38,327 nucleotides of DNA from Salinihabitans flavidus (GCF_900110425.1 NZ_FODS01000029.1:1-38327); one strand, 5' to 3'; positions 18,864 to 27,139 are shown, counted from the first letter of the stretch. Program-made: numbers and translations. The notes: generated by a model not told the origin, from the sequence alone.

Positions 18864-20163
18864 AATGCAGCCTGTCAAAGCCGCGGCGCCATGCGCCGAC
18901 CTCTGAGGCCATGTCCTCGGGGCGGTCCGCCCGTAGCGCGGCGGCGACGAGGCGGGCAAGTTCCGGCGCGTGATCGGGGGTCATCCCCCAGCGAACGATT
19001 TCCGGGGTGCCGATGCGCAGCCCGTTCATGTCGCCCGGCACCTCAGCGATGGGCAGACCGATGCCGCAGGCCAGAAACCCGGCCCGGCGCAGGGTTTTCG
19101 ATGCGGCCTGCCCGCCGCCGAACCCTGCCGCCTCGATTGCGAACTGATGCGAGGCCGTGCCGCCGCCAAAGACCTTCAGCCCCTCTGACTGCATCGCATC
19201 CGCCAGCGCGCGAGCCATGTCGATCATCGCCTGCGCATAGGCCACGCCATGATCGCACCAGTCCAGCATGGTGAGCGCCAGTGCCGCCGCCTTGGAGGCG
19301 TCGAAATTCGCGGTCATGCCCGGAAACGCGATATGATCGAGCCGCTCTGCGATCATCGCGTCATTCGTCACGATCAGCCCGGAAGGCGGCCCGCCAAGGC
19401 TTTTATAGGTGCTCATGGTCATCAGATGCGCGCCTTCGACCAATGGGTTGCGCCATGCGCGCCCTGCGATCAGGCCGCATTGATGCGCGGCATCGAAAAG
19501 CACACGGGCCCCCACCGTATCGGCAATTTCGCGGATCCCGGCCACCGGATGTTCGCGCAGGTTGAGCGAACCGCCGATGGTGACGAGGCGCGGTTGGACC
19601 TGTTGCGCCAGTGCGCGCAGCCCGTCCAGATCGACGGTATAGCCATCGGCGTCGACCGGGGCGTGATGGATGCGCAGCCCATACAACCCGGCACAGCCCG
19701 CGGCGTGGTGGGTGACGTGGCCGCCAATGCTCGCGGGCGGCACGATGATTGCATCGCCGGGCCGGCAGAGCGCCATGAACCCGTAAAGGTTGGCAATCGC
19801 GCCGGAGGGGACGCGCAGTTCCGCATAATGCGCCTGAAAGACCTTGGCGCAAAGCTCCGCCGCGATCACCTCGATCTCTTCGATCGCTTCCAGTCCCATC
19901 TCGTATTTGTCGCCGGGATAGCCGAGCGAGGGGCGTGAGCCGAGCCCACGCGCCAGCATCGCTTCGGCCGCGGGGTTCATCACGTTGGTGGCGGGGTTGA
20001 GGTTGAAGCAATCCCGCTCATGAATCTGGCGGTTCTTTCCGGCAAGCGTGTCAAGGCGCGCGGCAATGGTGTCACTGCCCGCATCGGATGCGCGGGCGGC
20101 AATGCGTTGAATCAGGCCCTCGCAGGTTTCGGGAACCCAGGGGCGGCGGGAGAGTTGGGGCAT
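18847..20163 (-). CDS. serine hydroxymethyltransferase-like PLP enzyme
   Basis: This 438-residue fold-type I PLP enzyme is of the SHMT family. It has LNPATNVMNPAAEAMLARGLGSRPSLGYPGDKYEMG, matching the SHMT segment that binds PLP and substrate, FDAAHQCGLIAG (Asp 224, His 227) and the Schiff-base lysine region MTMSTYKSLGGPPSGL (Lys 254). Housekeeping GlyA usually has a TTTTHKTLRGPRGG-like motif here, so this is a divergent paralog. It might act on methylserine, threonine or another beta-hydroxy amino acid rather than serine/THF. Its ATG overlaps the deoD stop (TAATG), so the two are translationally coupled. The assignment to a substrate is open. Confidence 0.75.
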   Translation of the reverse strand: MPQLSRRPWVPETCEGLIQRIAARASDAGSDTIAARLDTLAGKNRQIHERDCFNLNPATNVMNPAAEAMLARGLGSRPSLGYPGDKYEMGLEAIEEIEVIAAELCAKVFQAHYAELRVPSGAIANLYGFMALCRPGDAIIVPPASIGGHVTHHAAGCAGLYGLRIHHAPVDADGYTVDLDGLRALAQQVQPRLVTIGGSLNLREHPVAGIREIADTVGARVLFDAAHQCGLIAGRAWRNPLVEGAHLMTMSTYKSLGGPPSGLIVTNDAMIAERLDHIAFPGMTANFDASKAAALALTMLDWCDHGVAYAQAMIDMARALADAMQSEGLKVFGGGTASHQFAIEAAGFGGGQAASKTLRRAGFLACGIGLPIAEVPGDMNGLRIGTPEIVRWGMTPDHAPELARLVAAALRADRPEDMASEVGAWRRGFDRLHFIRGA

Positions 20164-20888
20164 TACGCGGTCTCCTCCGGGTGGCGCGCAAATGCGGCGT
20201 TCAGCGCTATCTCCACCATCTCTGCAAAGCCTGTTTCACGCTCTGCGCCGGGCAGCGACTCATGTGTGAGAAGATGGTCGGAGACCGTGAGAACCGCGAG
20301 CGCCCGGCAGCCGTGTCTTGCGGCCAGTGTATAAAGCTCTGCTGTCTCCATCTCGACCCCGAGGATGCCGTGGCGCGTCATTTGTTCATTGAGATCGGGA
20401 CGTTCGTCATAGAACACATCCGAGGAGTAGATGCCCCCCACATGCGGCGTCGTGCCCAGTGCCTCCGCCGCGCGGGCGGCGGCGCGCAGAAGGCCCCAAT
20501 CGGCGCAGGGCGCATATTTCAACTCGCGGAAAATGCCGCTGGAGGGCGTCGTGAACGTCGTGGCGGTCATGGCGAGGATGATATCGCGGAGTTTCACCCG
20601 GTTCTGCATCGCCCCGCAGGAGCCGATGCGGATAAGAGTCCTTGCGCCGTAATCGCGTATCAATTCATTGGCGTAGATCGAAAGCGACGGCATTCCCATT
20701 CCGGAGCCGTGAATAGTGACTCTGTGGCCGTTCCATGTGCCGGTGAAGCCCAGCATTCCACGCAGATCATTGATGAGTTTCGGATTGTCCAGAAACCTCT
20801 CTGCCGCCCATTTGGCGCGACGGGGATCACCAGGCAACAGGACGGTTTCGGCAATCTCGCCCGATTTGGCGGCAATATGAATTGTCAT
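20163..20888 (-). CDS. deoD: purine-nucleoside phosphorylase, DeoD type
   Basis: This 241-residue enzyme is close in length to E. coli DeoD (239). It shows [20 protein letters not shown] with the phosphate-binding Gly 20/Arg 23 region, [22 protein letters not shown] (ribose binding) and the catalytic VSDHLL aspartate. It phosphorolyses purine (deoxy)nucleosides to base and ribose-1-phosphate. The start at 20888 ([21 protein letters not shown]) is the usual DeoD N-terminus. It is coupled to the SHMT-like gene downstream. Confidence 0.95.
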   Translation of the reverse strand: MTIHIAAKSGEIAETVLLPGDPRRAKWAAERFLDNPKLINDLRGMLGFTGTWNGHRVTIHGSGMGMPSLSIYANELIRDYGARTLIRIGSCGAMQNRVKLRDIILAMTATTFTTPSSGIFRELKYAPCADWGLLRAAARAAEALGTTPHVGGIYSSDVFYDERPDLNEQMTRHGILGVEMETAELYTLAARHGCRALAVLTVSDHLLTHESLPGAERETGFAEMVEIALNAAFARHPEETA

Positions 20889-20986
20889 GACATTCCCCGC
20901 AACCGTATCGACGGATCCAAGGGCCTGAGCCGGCCCCCGGGTGCCAGTTGACGCGGCACGGCGGCGGGGTGCAAGCCTGAATCGGA

Positions 20987-21265
20987 TCAGTGGCGGATGA
21001 CGAACCCGTCCCCGGCCTGGCCCAGCGGGGCGGAGTCGGCCTGCACGTTCTGAACCGAGGCGGCGCCGGGGCCGGTCCAAAGCTCATCGACCATCTGCTG
21101 CACGGCGTCCTTTTCCCCCTCGAAGAGGGCGAGGACAGAGCCGGATATCTCGTTGAGTACCCAACCCTTGAGGCCAAGCGCCTCCGCGCGCGCCTGTGTC
21201 CAGGCGCGAAAGGCGACCCCTTGAACATGACCCGTCACGCGGGCTTTCACGGCGATCATCGTCAT
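20987..21265 (-). CDS. acyP: acylphosphatase
   Basis: This 92-residue protein has the full acylphosphatase pattern: [35 protein letters not shown], with the catalytic Arg 20 and Asn 38. It hydrolyses carboxyl-phosphate bonds such as that of acetyl phosphate. The start at 21265 is preceded by GGAGGTGAG with 7-base spacing; a second ATG two codons later is possible. It is 98 bp upstream of deoD on the same strand, so it may be cotranscribed with it. Confidence 0.95.
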   Translation of the reverse strand: MTMIAVKARVTGHVQGVAFRAWTQARAEALGLKGWVLNEISGSVLALFEGEKDAVQQMVDELWTGPGAASVQNVQADSAPLGQAGDGFVIRH

Positions 21266-21329
21266 AGTCTCACCTCCGGGTCCGAGTGTCGCGCAACACC
21301 CGAGTCGAGGCAAGGTCCGGCTGTGCGTC

Positions 21330-21650
21330 TCAGATCTCGAGTTGCTCCGGCGTCCATCCGGCGGCGATAGCCTCGGTAAACCATCGCGGTTTGCGGCCCT
21401 TGCCCGTCCACGTCACCGATTTGTCGTCGGGGTGGGCGTATTTGGGTTCACCCTTTCGAACGGTTTTGCGGGATGCGCGTTTGCCGGTTTCCTGCAAGAG
21501 ATCATCGAATGTAAAGCCGTATTCACGGGCGGCCTGTTCGGCCGCCTTGATGGCATCGGCGCGGTGTTGTTTTTCAAGTTTGACCAATTTTTGCTCAACC
21601 TCTCTCTTGAGGTCGAGCAACTCTTTTCGGGTCAATTTATCAAGGTTCAT
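21330..21650 (-). CDS. H-NS family nucleoid-associated protein (HvrA-like)
   Basis: This 106-residue protein has an N-terminal charged coiled coil (residues 1-45, LDKLTRKELLDLKREVEQKLVKLEKQHR) for oligomerisation. The C-terminal H-NS DNA-binding loop is PKYAHPDDKSVTWTGKGRKPRWF (about 69-91). It is the alphaproteobacterial type, of which R. capsulatus HvrA is the known example. Such proteins bind AT-rich or curved DNA and silence or modulate genes. A perfect inverted repeat lies 31 bp before the ATG. Confidence 0.93.
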   Translation of the reverse strand: MNLDKLTRKELLDLKREVEQKLVKLEKQHRADAIKAAEQAAREYGFTFDDLLQETGKRASRKTVRKGEPKYAHPDDKSVTWTGKGRKPRWFTEAIAAGWTPEQLEI

Positions 21651-21680
21651 ACCAGCATCCTTTTTCCATCTCGGTGGCAG

Positions 21681-21706
21681 GTATTGCGAATGATGATTTG
21701 CAATAC
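21681..21706 (-). promoter_or_regulatory. inverted repeat upstream of the H-NS gene
   Basis: Perfect 7-bp arms GTATTGC (21681-21687) and GCAATAC (21700-21706) are separated by 12 bp, 31 bp upstream of the H-NS ATG. The position fits an operator over the promoter or a 5' leader structure. The TTGC/GCAA half-sites recall those upstream of ccr. Confidence 0.4.
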
Positions 21707-21805
21707 AAGATGCTGATTTGTGTCAATTCAAAAAGGTTTCAATCTTTATCCGATATCCCCGCATTTCTGGCAAACTGCTCACATATATGGCATTTCAGGT
21801 GGGAT

Positions 21806-23785
21806 TTACTCGGCGGCGACCGCAGCGGGATCGGCCAGCGTCACGATGTCGTGCATGATCGTGTTCAACTCGAAATCCTTGGGCGTATAAACCTTTGCCA
21901 CCCCCATACTGCGCAGGCGCCTTGCGTCCTCTTCGGGGATGATACCGCCGACGATCACCGGGATGTCGCCAAGACCCGCATCGCGCATTCGCTGCAACAG
22001 GTCCTCGACCAGCGGGATATGGCTGCCCGACAGGATCGACAGCCCGACAACATGCGCCCCGGTGTCCAGCGCCGCCGTGACGATCTGTTCGGGTGTCAGG
22101 CGGATGCCCTCATAGTCGATATCCATTCCGCAATCACGTGCGCGAAAGGCGATCTGCTCGGCGCCGTTGGAATGGCCATCGAGGCCCGGCTTGCCGACCA
22201 GAAATTTCAGTCGCCGACCAAGGCGGTCGCTCACCGTGTCCACTGCGCGGCGCAGATCGTCGAGTCCCTCGGTCATGTTGGAAGGACTGCGCGAGACGCC
22301 CGTGGGGCCGCGATACTCTCCGAAGACGGCGCGCATCTGCGCGGCCCATTCGCCCGTGGTCACGCCCGCCTTTGCCGCGGCGATGGAGGGCGGCATGATG
22401 TTCTCGCACGCTTCGGCGGCGGCGCGCAGGGCGGCGAGCGCCTCTTTCACGGCGGCCGGGTCACGTTCTGCCCGCCAGTCGTTCAGACGGTCGATCTGGT
22501 CCTGTTCCGTGGCCGGATCGACCACCATGATGCCGCCATCCTCCCCTATGAGGGGGCTGGGCTCGCCTTCGGTGAACCTGTTGACGCCGACGACGACGAT
22601 TTCGTCGCGCTCGATCCGGTTGAGCCGTTTGGCATTGGAGTCGACAAGGCGGGACTTCATGTAGTCGATCGCGTCGATCGCGCCGCCCATGCCGTCGATA
22701 TTGGCCATCTCGCGCCGCGCGCCCTCTTTGAGATCCTCCACCTTGGCATCGACCGCCGGATTGCCGTCGAAAAGATCGTCGAATTCCAGAAGGTCGGTTT
22801 CATAGGCGAGGATCTGCTGCATCCGCATGGACCATTGCTGATCCCAGGGGCGGGGCAGGCCAAGCGCCTCGTTCCAGGCCGGAAGCTGCACCGCGCGGGC
22901 GCGCGCGTTCTTCGACAGGGTGACGGCGAGCATCTCGATCAGGATGCGGTAGACGTTGTTTTCCGGCTGCTGTTCGGTCAGCCCGAGGCTGTTGACCTGC
23001 ACACCATAGCGGAAGCGGCGGTATTCCGCATCCTGAACGCCATACCGCTCGCGGCAAATCTCATCCCACAGATCGACGAAGGCGCGCATCTTGCACATTT
23101 CGGTGACAAAGCGGATGCCGGCGTTCACGAAAAACGAGATGCGCCCGACGAGACGCGGGAAATCCTCTGCCGGCACGCGGGTTCGCAATTCGTCAAGCAC
23201 GGCCGTGGCGGTGCTCAGGGCAAAGGCGAGTTCCTGCTCGGGCGTCGCGCCGGCCTCTTGCAGGTGATAGGAACACACGTTCATCGGGTTCCACTTGGGC
23301 ACGCTCTTGTAGCAATATTCGGCCACATCCCCGATCAGCCGCAGCGACGGTTTGGGCGGGCAGATATAGGTGCCGCGCGAGAGGTATTCCTTGATCAGGT
23401 CATTCTGCACCGTGCCGGTCAGCTTCGTGATGTCCGCGCCCTGCTCCTCGGCCACCGCGATATAAAGCGCGAGCAGCCACGGCGCCGTGGCGTTGATCGT
23501 CATTGAGGTGTTCATCTGGTCCAGCGGAATACCGTCGAACAGCGCGCGCATGTCCCCCAGATGACAGACCGGCACGCCGACCTTGCCGACCTCACCGCGG
23601 GCGAGGACATGATCGCTGTCATAGCCGGTCTGCGTGGGCAGATCGAAAGCCACCGAAAGCCCGGTCTGCCCCTTGGCGAGGTTGGCCCGGTAAAGCGCGT
23701 TGGAGGCTGCCGCTGTGGAATGCCCGGCATAGGTGCGAATGAGCCAGGGGCGATCGGCCTGGCGGTCTTTCTGCGGTTGCGACAT
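21806..23785 (-). CDS. ecm: ethylmalonyl-CoA mutase
   Basis: This 659-residue coenzyme-B12-dependent mutase converts (2R)-ethylmalonyl-CoA to methylsuccinyl-CoA. The N-terminal substrate barrel includes RTYAGHSTAAASNALYRANLAKGQTGLSVAFDLPTQTGYDSDH and GTVQNDLIKEYLSRGTYICPP. The C-terminal B12 domain has FLVGKPGLDGHSNGAEQIA (the DxHxxG cobalt-binding motif) and VVGLSILSGSHI. The shorter single-chain form and the neighbouring ccr favour Ecm over methylmalonyl-CoA mutase. AGGGGG precedes ATG 23785; an in-frame extension to 23944 is not protein-like. It is read away from the acyltransferase gene. Confidence 0.92.
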   Translation of the reverse strand: MSQPQKDRQADRPWLIRTYAGHSTAAASNALYRANLAKGQTGLSVAFDLPTQTGYDSDHVLARGEVGKVGVPVCHLGDMRALFDGIPLDQMNTSMTINATAPWLLALYIAVAEEQGADITKLTGTVQNDLIKEYLSRGTYICPPKPSLRLIGDVAEYCYKSVPKWNPMNVCSYHLQEAGATPEQELAFALSTATAVLDELRTRVPAEDFPRLVGRISFFVNAGIRFVTEMCKMRAFVDLWDEICRERYGVQDAEYRRFRYGVQVNSLGLTEQQPENNVYRILIEMLAVTLSKNARARAVQLPAWNEALGLPRPWDQQWSMRMQQILAYETDLLEFDDLFDGNPAVDAKVEDLKEGARREMANIDGMGGAIDAIDYMKSRLVDSNAKRLNRIERDEIVVVGVNRFTEGEPSPLIGEDGGIMVVDPATEQDQIDRLNDWRAERDPAAVKEALAALRAAAEACENIMPPSIAAAKAGVTTGEWAAQMRAVFGEYRGPTGVSRSPSNMTEGLDDLRRAVDTVSDRLGRRLKFLVGKPGLDGHSNGAEQIAFRARDCGMDIDYEGIRLTPEQIVTAALDTGAHVVGLSILSGSHIPLVEDLLQRMRDAGLGDIPVIVGGIIPEEDARRLRSMGVAKVYTPKDFELNTIMHDIVTLADPAAVAAE

Positions 23786-23919
23786 GTCGGCCCCCTGAAT
23801 CGAAACGGTAATTATGTTGCGCAGGTGTTTTGATACTTGGAATTTTGTATGCTTGTCAATTCGCTGCGACGCGGCATGGCCGTATTTACCTTCCGGTGTT
23901 TCCCTGATCTTGTGCGCGG

Positions 23920-25308
23920 ATGAATACGACTGTGGAGTTGCCACTCTGGCTTTTTGTGTTGATCCTGCTTTTCGCGGCGGTCACATTTGCATCGCATTTC
24001 CTGTTTCCCTCGGTGCGCTGGTTCTTCCGCAGGCGGTTGGAGCGTGCGGTCAAGCGCCTCAATGAGCGGCTGGAGCGTCCCATAGAGCCGTTCAAGCTCA
24101 CCCGCCGCTACGACATGATCCAGCGGCTGGTGTATGATCCGGAGGTCAACCGCTCCATCGTCGAACATGCCCACGAAACAGGGGTTCCCGAGGCGGTGGC
24201 CTTCCAGCAGGCGAAATCCTATGCCCGCGAGATCGTGCCATCATTTTCGGCCTCGGCCTATTTCGGGTTTGCGATCCGAGTGGCGCGGTTCCTGTCCAAC
24301 GCGCTGTATCGCGTGCGGCTGGTCCATGTGGACGAAGAGGGGCTGCGCACGATCAGCCGCGATTCAACGGTGATCTTCGTAATGAACCACCGCTCCAACA
24401 TGGACTATGTGCTTGTCACCTACCTTGCGGCGGAACGCTCGGCGCTGGCCTATGCGGTGGGGGAATGGGCGCAGGTCTGGCCCCTGTCGCGTCTGATCAG
24501 GGCGATGGGGGCGTATTTCATCCGCCGCCGGTCGCGCAATGCGCTCTATCGCAAGGTGCTTGCGCGGTATGTTGCGCTGGCCACGCAGGGCGGGGTGACA
24601 CAGGCGCTTTTCCCCGAGGGCGGGCTGAGCCTCGACGGGGCAATCCAGCCGCCGAAGCTGGGGCTGCTCAAATACCTGACCGATGCCTATACGCCGGACG
24701 GACGGGACGTGGTGTTCGTGCCGGTTGCACTGAACTACGACCGGGTGCTGGAGGATCGCATCCTGCTGCGGGCCCGTGACGGCGGCGGGCGGCGGTTTCG
24801 CGCCCGGATCAGCGTGGTCGCATGGTCCGTTCTGAAACTGTTGTGGCGGCGTGTGCGGGGACGGTATCGCAAGTTCGGCTACGCGGCGGTCAGCTTTGGC
24901 CATCCGCTGTCGCTTCGCGCCTTTTCGGCGGGGCATGGCGGGGATCTGACCAAACCGCTCGCGCGTGAATTGATGCAGCGGATCGAGGCGGCGGTGCCGG
25001 TGCTTCCGGTGCCGATGGTGGCGAGCATTCTTCAGGATGCCACCGCGCCATTGTCGCGCGCGCAGGTGCAGGACGCCTTCGCGGCCAGGATCGAGGCGTT
25101 GAAGGACGCGCATGTGTATCTGCCCGAAGGGGAGAGTTCACGGGCGGTGGAGGCCGGGCTTCGCGCCCTGTGCGAACGGCAGGTGATCGCGGAACGTGGC
25201 GGAGTCTTCGCGATTGACCCGGCGCAAGCCGATACGGTGGCCTTCTATGCCAATTCCATTCGCCACTTCAGGCCGGACTCGGGTTTTTCTGCATCTGCGA
25301 AGTCATAA
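23920..25308 (+). CDS. PlsB/PlsC-type glycerolipid acyltransferase
   Basis: This 462-residue protein has one N-terminal membrane helix (about 7-28). It shows four acyltransferase blocks: NHRSNMDY (His 157, Asp 162), GAYFIRRRSRNALYRK, LFPEGGLSLDG and VFVPVALNYDRV. These are the glycerol-3-phosphate O-acyltransferase signatures, suggesting transfer of a fatty acyl group in phospholipid synthesis at the inner membrane. It is shorter than E. coli PlsB (about 800 residues) and lies between ecm and ccr. Whether it uses glycerol-3-phosphate or a lysophospholipid is open. No strong ribosome site is visible before the ATG. Confidence 0.85.
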   Translation: MNTTVELPLWLFVLILLFAAVTFASHFLFPSVRWFFRRRLERAVKRLNERLERPIEPFKLTRRYDMIQRLVYDPEVNRSIVEHAHETGVPEAVAFQQAKSYAREIVPSFSASAYFGFAIRVARFLSNALYRVRLVHVDEEGLRTISRDSTVIFVMNHRSNMDYVLVTYLAAERSALAYAVGEWAQVWPLSRLIRAMGAYFIRRRSRNALYRKVLARYVALATQGGVTQALFPEGGLSLDGAIQPPKLGLLKYLTDAYTPDGRDVVFVPVALNYDRVLEDRILLRARDGGGRRFRARISVVAWSVLKLLWRRVRGRYRKFGYAAVSFGHPLSLRAFSAGHGGDLTKPLARELMQRIEAAVPVLPVPMVASILQDATAPLSRAQVQDAFAARIEALKDAHVYLPEGESSRAVEAGLRALCERQVIAERGGVFAIDPAQADTVAFYANSIRHFRPDSGFSASAKS

Positions 25309-25333
25309 AATTACAAAAATACGCCTATCTTGG

Positions 25334-25397
25334 TTGCAATATTTCATTGCGATTAGTATCCAAAGTCGCAGAAACCGCGATTCTGCATTGCGGCAAA
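25334..25397 (+). promoter_or_regulatory. ccr upstream region with TTGCAA-like half-sites and a GCATTGCGGCAAA element
   Basis: TTGCAAT (25334-25340) and ATTGCGA (25346-25352) form a spaced pair. GCATTGCGGCAAA follows at 25385-25397, only 21 bp before the ccr ATG, where a bound protein could block transcription. TTTGCAAA-type sites are known for ScfR-family regulators such as PccR in R. sphaeroides; these are imperfect relatives at best. The second element matches those before mcl2 and sdhC. Confidence 0.45.
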
Positions 25398-25418
25398 GCG
25401 CAACTTCAGGAGGCAACG

Positions 25419-26705
25419 ATGGCTCTGGACACTGAAAGCGACCTTGCAACGTATGAGGCGCCGGAGAAGGATCTTTACGAGGTGGGGGAAATGCCCCCGA
25501 TGGGATATGTGCCCAGGACCATGTATGCGTGGGCGATCCGGCGTGAACGCCACGGGGAGCCTGACAAATCCTTTCAGGTCGAGGTGGTGGACACGCCGAC
25601 GCTCGACAGCCATGAGGTGCTGGTCCTCGTGATGGCCGCCGGGGTGAATTACAACGGTGTCTGGGCGGGCCTGGGCGTTCCGATCTCGCCCTTCGACGGG
25701 CACGGGGCGGAGTATCACATCGCGGGTTCGGATGCCTCCGGGATCGTGTGGGCCGTCGGGGATAAGGTGAAGCGGTGGAAGGTGGGCGACGAGGTCGTGA
25801 TTCACTGCAACCAGGACGACGGCGACGATGAGGAATGCAACGGCGGTGATCCGATGTTTTCCCCGTCGCAGCGGATCTGGGGCTATGAGACGCCGGACGG
25901 CTCTTTCGCGCAGTTCACCCGCGTGCAGGCGCAACAGCTTCTGCCGCGTCCGAAGCATCTGACGTGGGAGGAAAGCGCCTGTTACACGCTGACGCTCGCC
26001 ACCGCCTACCGGATGCTGTTCGGGCATCATCCGCATGAGTTGAAGCCGGGCCAGAACGTGCTCGTCTGGGGCGCGTCCGGCGGTCTGGGCAGCTTTGCCA
26101 TTCAGCTTATCAATGCCGCAGGCGGCAATGCGGTCGGCGTCATCTCGGACGAGGACAAGCGCCAGTTCGTCATGGATCTGGGCGCCAAGGGCGTGATCAA
26201 TCGCAAGGATTTCAACTGCTGGGGTCAGCTTCCGACGGTGAACACACCCGAGTATGCCGCATGGTTCAAGGAGGTGCGCAGGTTCGGCAAGGCGATCTGG
26301 GATATCACCGGCAAGGGCAACAACGTTGATATCGTCTTTGAACACCCCGGAGAGGCGACGTTCCCCGTGTCCTGCTTTGTCTGCAAGAAGGGGGGCATGG
26401 TGGTGATCTGCGCCGGCACGACCGGGTTCAACTGCACCTTCGACGTGCGCTACATCTGGATGCACCAGAAGCGCCTTCAGGGCAGCCATTTCGCGCATCT
26501 CAAGCAGGCGGCGGCCGCCAACCGCCTGATGGTGGAGCGCCGCATCGACCCCTGCATGTCAGAGGTGTTCCCGTGGGAAGACATTCCGGGCGCGCACATG
26601 AAGATGCTGCGCAACGAACACAAGCCCGGCAATATGGCCGTACTCGTGCAGGCGCCCCGGACGGGGCTGCGCACGCTGGAGGATGTCATCGAAGCTGGCA
26701 AGTAA
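25419..26705 (+). CDS. ccr: crotonyl-CoA carboxylase/reductase
   Basis: This 428-residue zinc-less MDR-family enzyme reductively carboxylates crotonyl-CoA to (2S)-ethylmalonyl-CoA with NADPH and CO2, the key step of acetyl-CoA assimilation without isocitrate lyase. Typical Ccr features are YNGVWAGLGVPISPFDGHGAEYHIAGSDASGIVW, CNGGDPMFSPSQRIWGYETPDGSFAQF, the nucleotide-binding VWGASGGLGSFAIQL, and RYIWMHQKRLQGSHFAHLKQA. The start at 25419 is set by the strong AGGAGG 5 bases upstream; an earlier in-frame ATG at 25347 lies within the promoter. A terminator follows. Confidence 0.97.
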   Translation: MALDTESDLATYEAPEKDLYEVGEMPPMGYVPRTMYAWAIRRERHGEPDKSFQVEVVDTPTLDSHEVLVLVMAAGVNYNGVWAGLGVPISPFDGHGAEYHIAGSDASGIVWAVGDKVKRWKVGDEVVIHCNQDDGDDEECNGGDPMFSPSQRIWGYETPDGSFAQFTRVQAQQLLPRPKHLTWEESACYTLTLATAYRMLFGHHPHELKPGQNVLVWGASGGLGSFAIQLINAAGGNAVGVISDEDKRQFVMDLGAKGVINRKDFNCWGQLPTVNTPEYAAWFKEVRRFGKAIWDITGKGNNVDIVFEHPGEATFPVSCFVCKKGGMVVICAGTTGFNCTFDVRYIWMHQKRLQGSHFAHLKQAAAANRLMVERRIDPCMSEVFPWEDIPGAHMKMLRNEHKPGNMAVLVQAPRTGLRTLEDVIEAGK

Positions 26706-26730
26706 CCTTCGGTCTCAAACCGCGCCTTCG

Positions 26731-26768
26731 AACCGCCCGCGAATCGCCTGCCCGCGTCGCGGGCGGTT
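26731..26768 (+). terminator. terminator after ccr
   Basis: Perfect 12-bp arms AACCGCCCGCGA (26731-26742) and TCGCGGGCGGTT (26757-26768) with a 14-base loop begin 25 bp beyond the ccr stop and are followed by TGCG. The stem is strong but the U-tract is minimal. Confidence 0.65.
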
Positions 26769-26843
26769 TGCGTTCGGCGGGGTGGGGTTAGGAGTATCAA
26801 GGGCTTGCAGATCGGCCCCTCACCATTTCTGGGGAGTTGGAAT

Positions 26844-26859
26844 CCGTGAATATTCGCGG
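26844..26859 (+). promoter_or_regulatory. near-perfect palindrome upstream of the luxR locus
   Basis: CCGTGAATATTCGCGG is a 16-bp palindrome apart from one mismatched pair, 61 bp before the 72-residue gene. It is shorter than a canonical 20-bp lux box and lacks its CTGT/ACAG ends. It may be an operator for LuxR or another dimeric regulator. Confidence 0.3.
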
Positions 26860-26884
26860 AGAAGTCACTCGTGCTATGCTTGTG

Positions 26885-26899
26885 TTAACCTTCCATTAA
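26885..26899 (+). promoter_or_regulatory. CtrA-type site TTAA-N7-TTAA upstream of the quorum-sensing genes
   Basis: TTAACCTTCCATTAA matches the full CtrA consensus, two TTAA half-sites separated by 7 bp. It ends 21 bp before the ATG of the 72-residue gene that precedes luxR. CtrA is an alphaproteobacterial response regulator; in Dinoroseobacter it is tied to quorum sensing. The position so near the start codon would suit either repression or a short leader. Confidence 0.65.
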
Positions 26900-26920
26900 C
26901 TTCTGAAAAAGAGAGTTGGC

Positions 26921-27139
26921 ATGAGATACGACTGGATACTTGACGTGCTTGCGGACCTGCAAACCTTTGCCCGTTCCAACGGGTTGGAGCTGCTGTCCGA
27001 CCAGCTTGAAGACAGCCGTTTTGTCGCTACGGCGGAGATCGTGGCACTGCACGAAGGAAGTGGTGAAAACCACGCGGGGGGGCATGAAGCAGCGGCGCAC
27101 GCACATATTGGAGGAGTTGGAACGCGCGCAAGGGCTTGA
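26921..27139 (+). CDS. 72-residue unknown protein preceding luxR
   Basis: ATG 26921 follows AAAGAGAG at a usable distance. The protein (MRYDWILDVLADLQTFARSN, then GLELLSDQLEDSRFVATAEIVALHEG) is acidic and helical, with clear protein-like composition. I recall related small proteins directly upstream of luxR genes in Roseobacter genomes, where they are annotated as hypothetical. Its last 56 bp overlap the start of luxR in another frame, so the two are probably translated in a coupled way. The role is unknown; a modulator of the LuxR protein is one possibility. Confidence 0.7.
   Translation: MRYDWILDVLADLQTFARSNGLELLSDQLEDSRFVATAEIVALHEGSGENHAGGHEAAAHAHIGGVGTRARA

Noticed and set aside
21674-23506. 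610-codon plus-strand frame opposite ecm
   Set aside because: Antisense shadow of ecm.
26940-27083. Longer LuxR starting at 26940
   Set aside because: The added 48 residues are Arg/Cys-rich and overlap the 72-residue gene; start 27084 gives the normal LuxR length.
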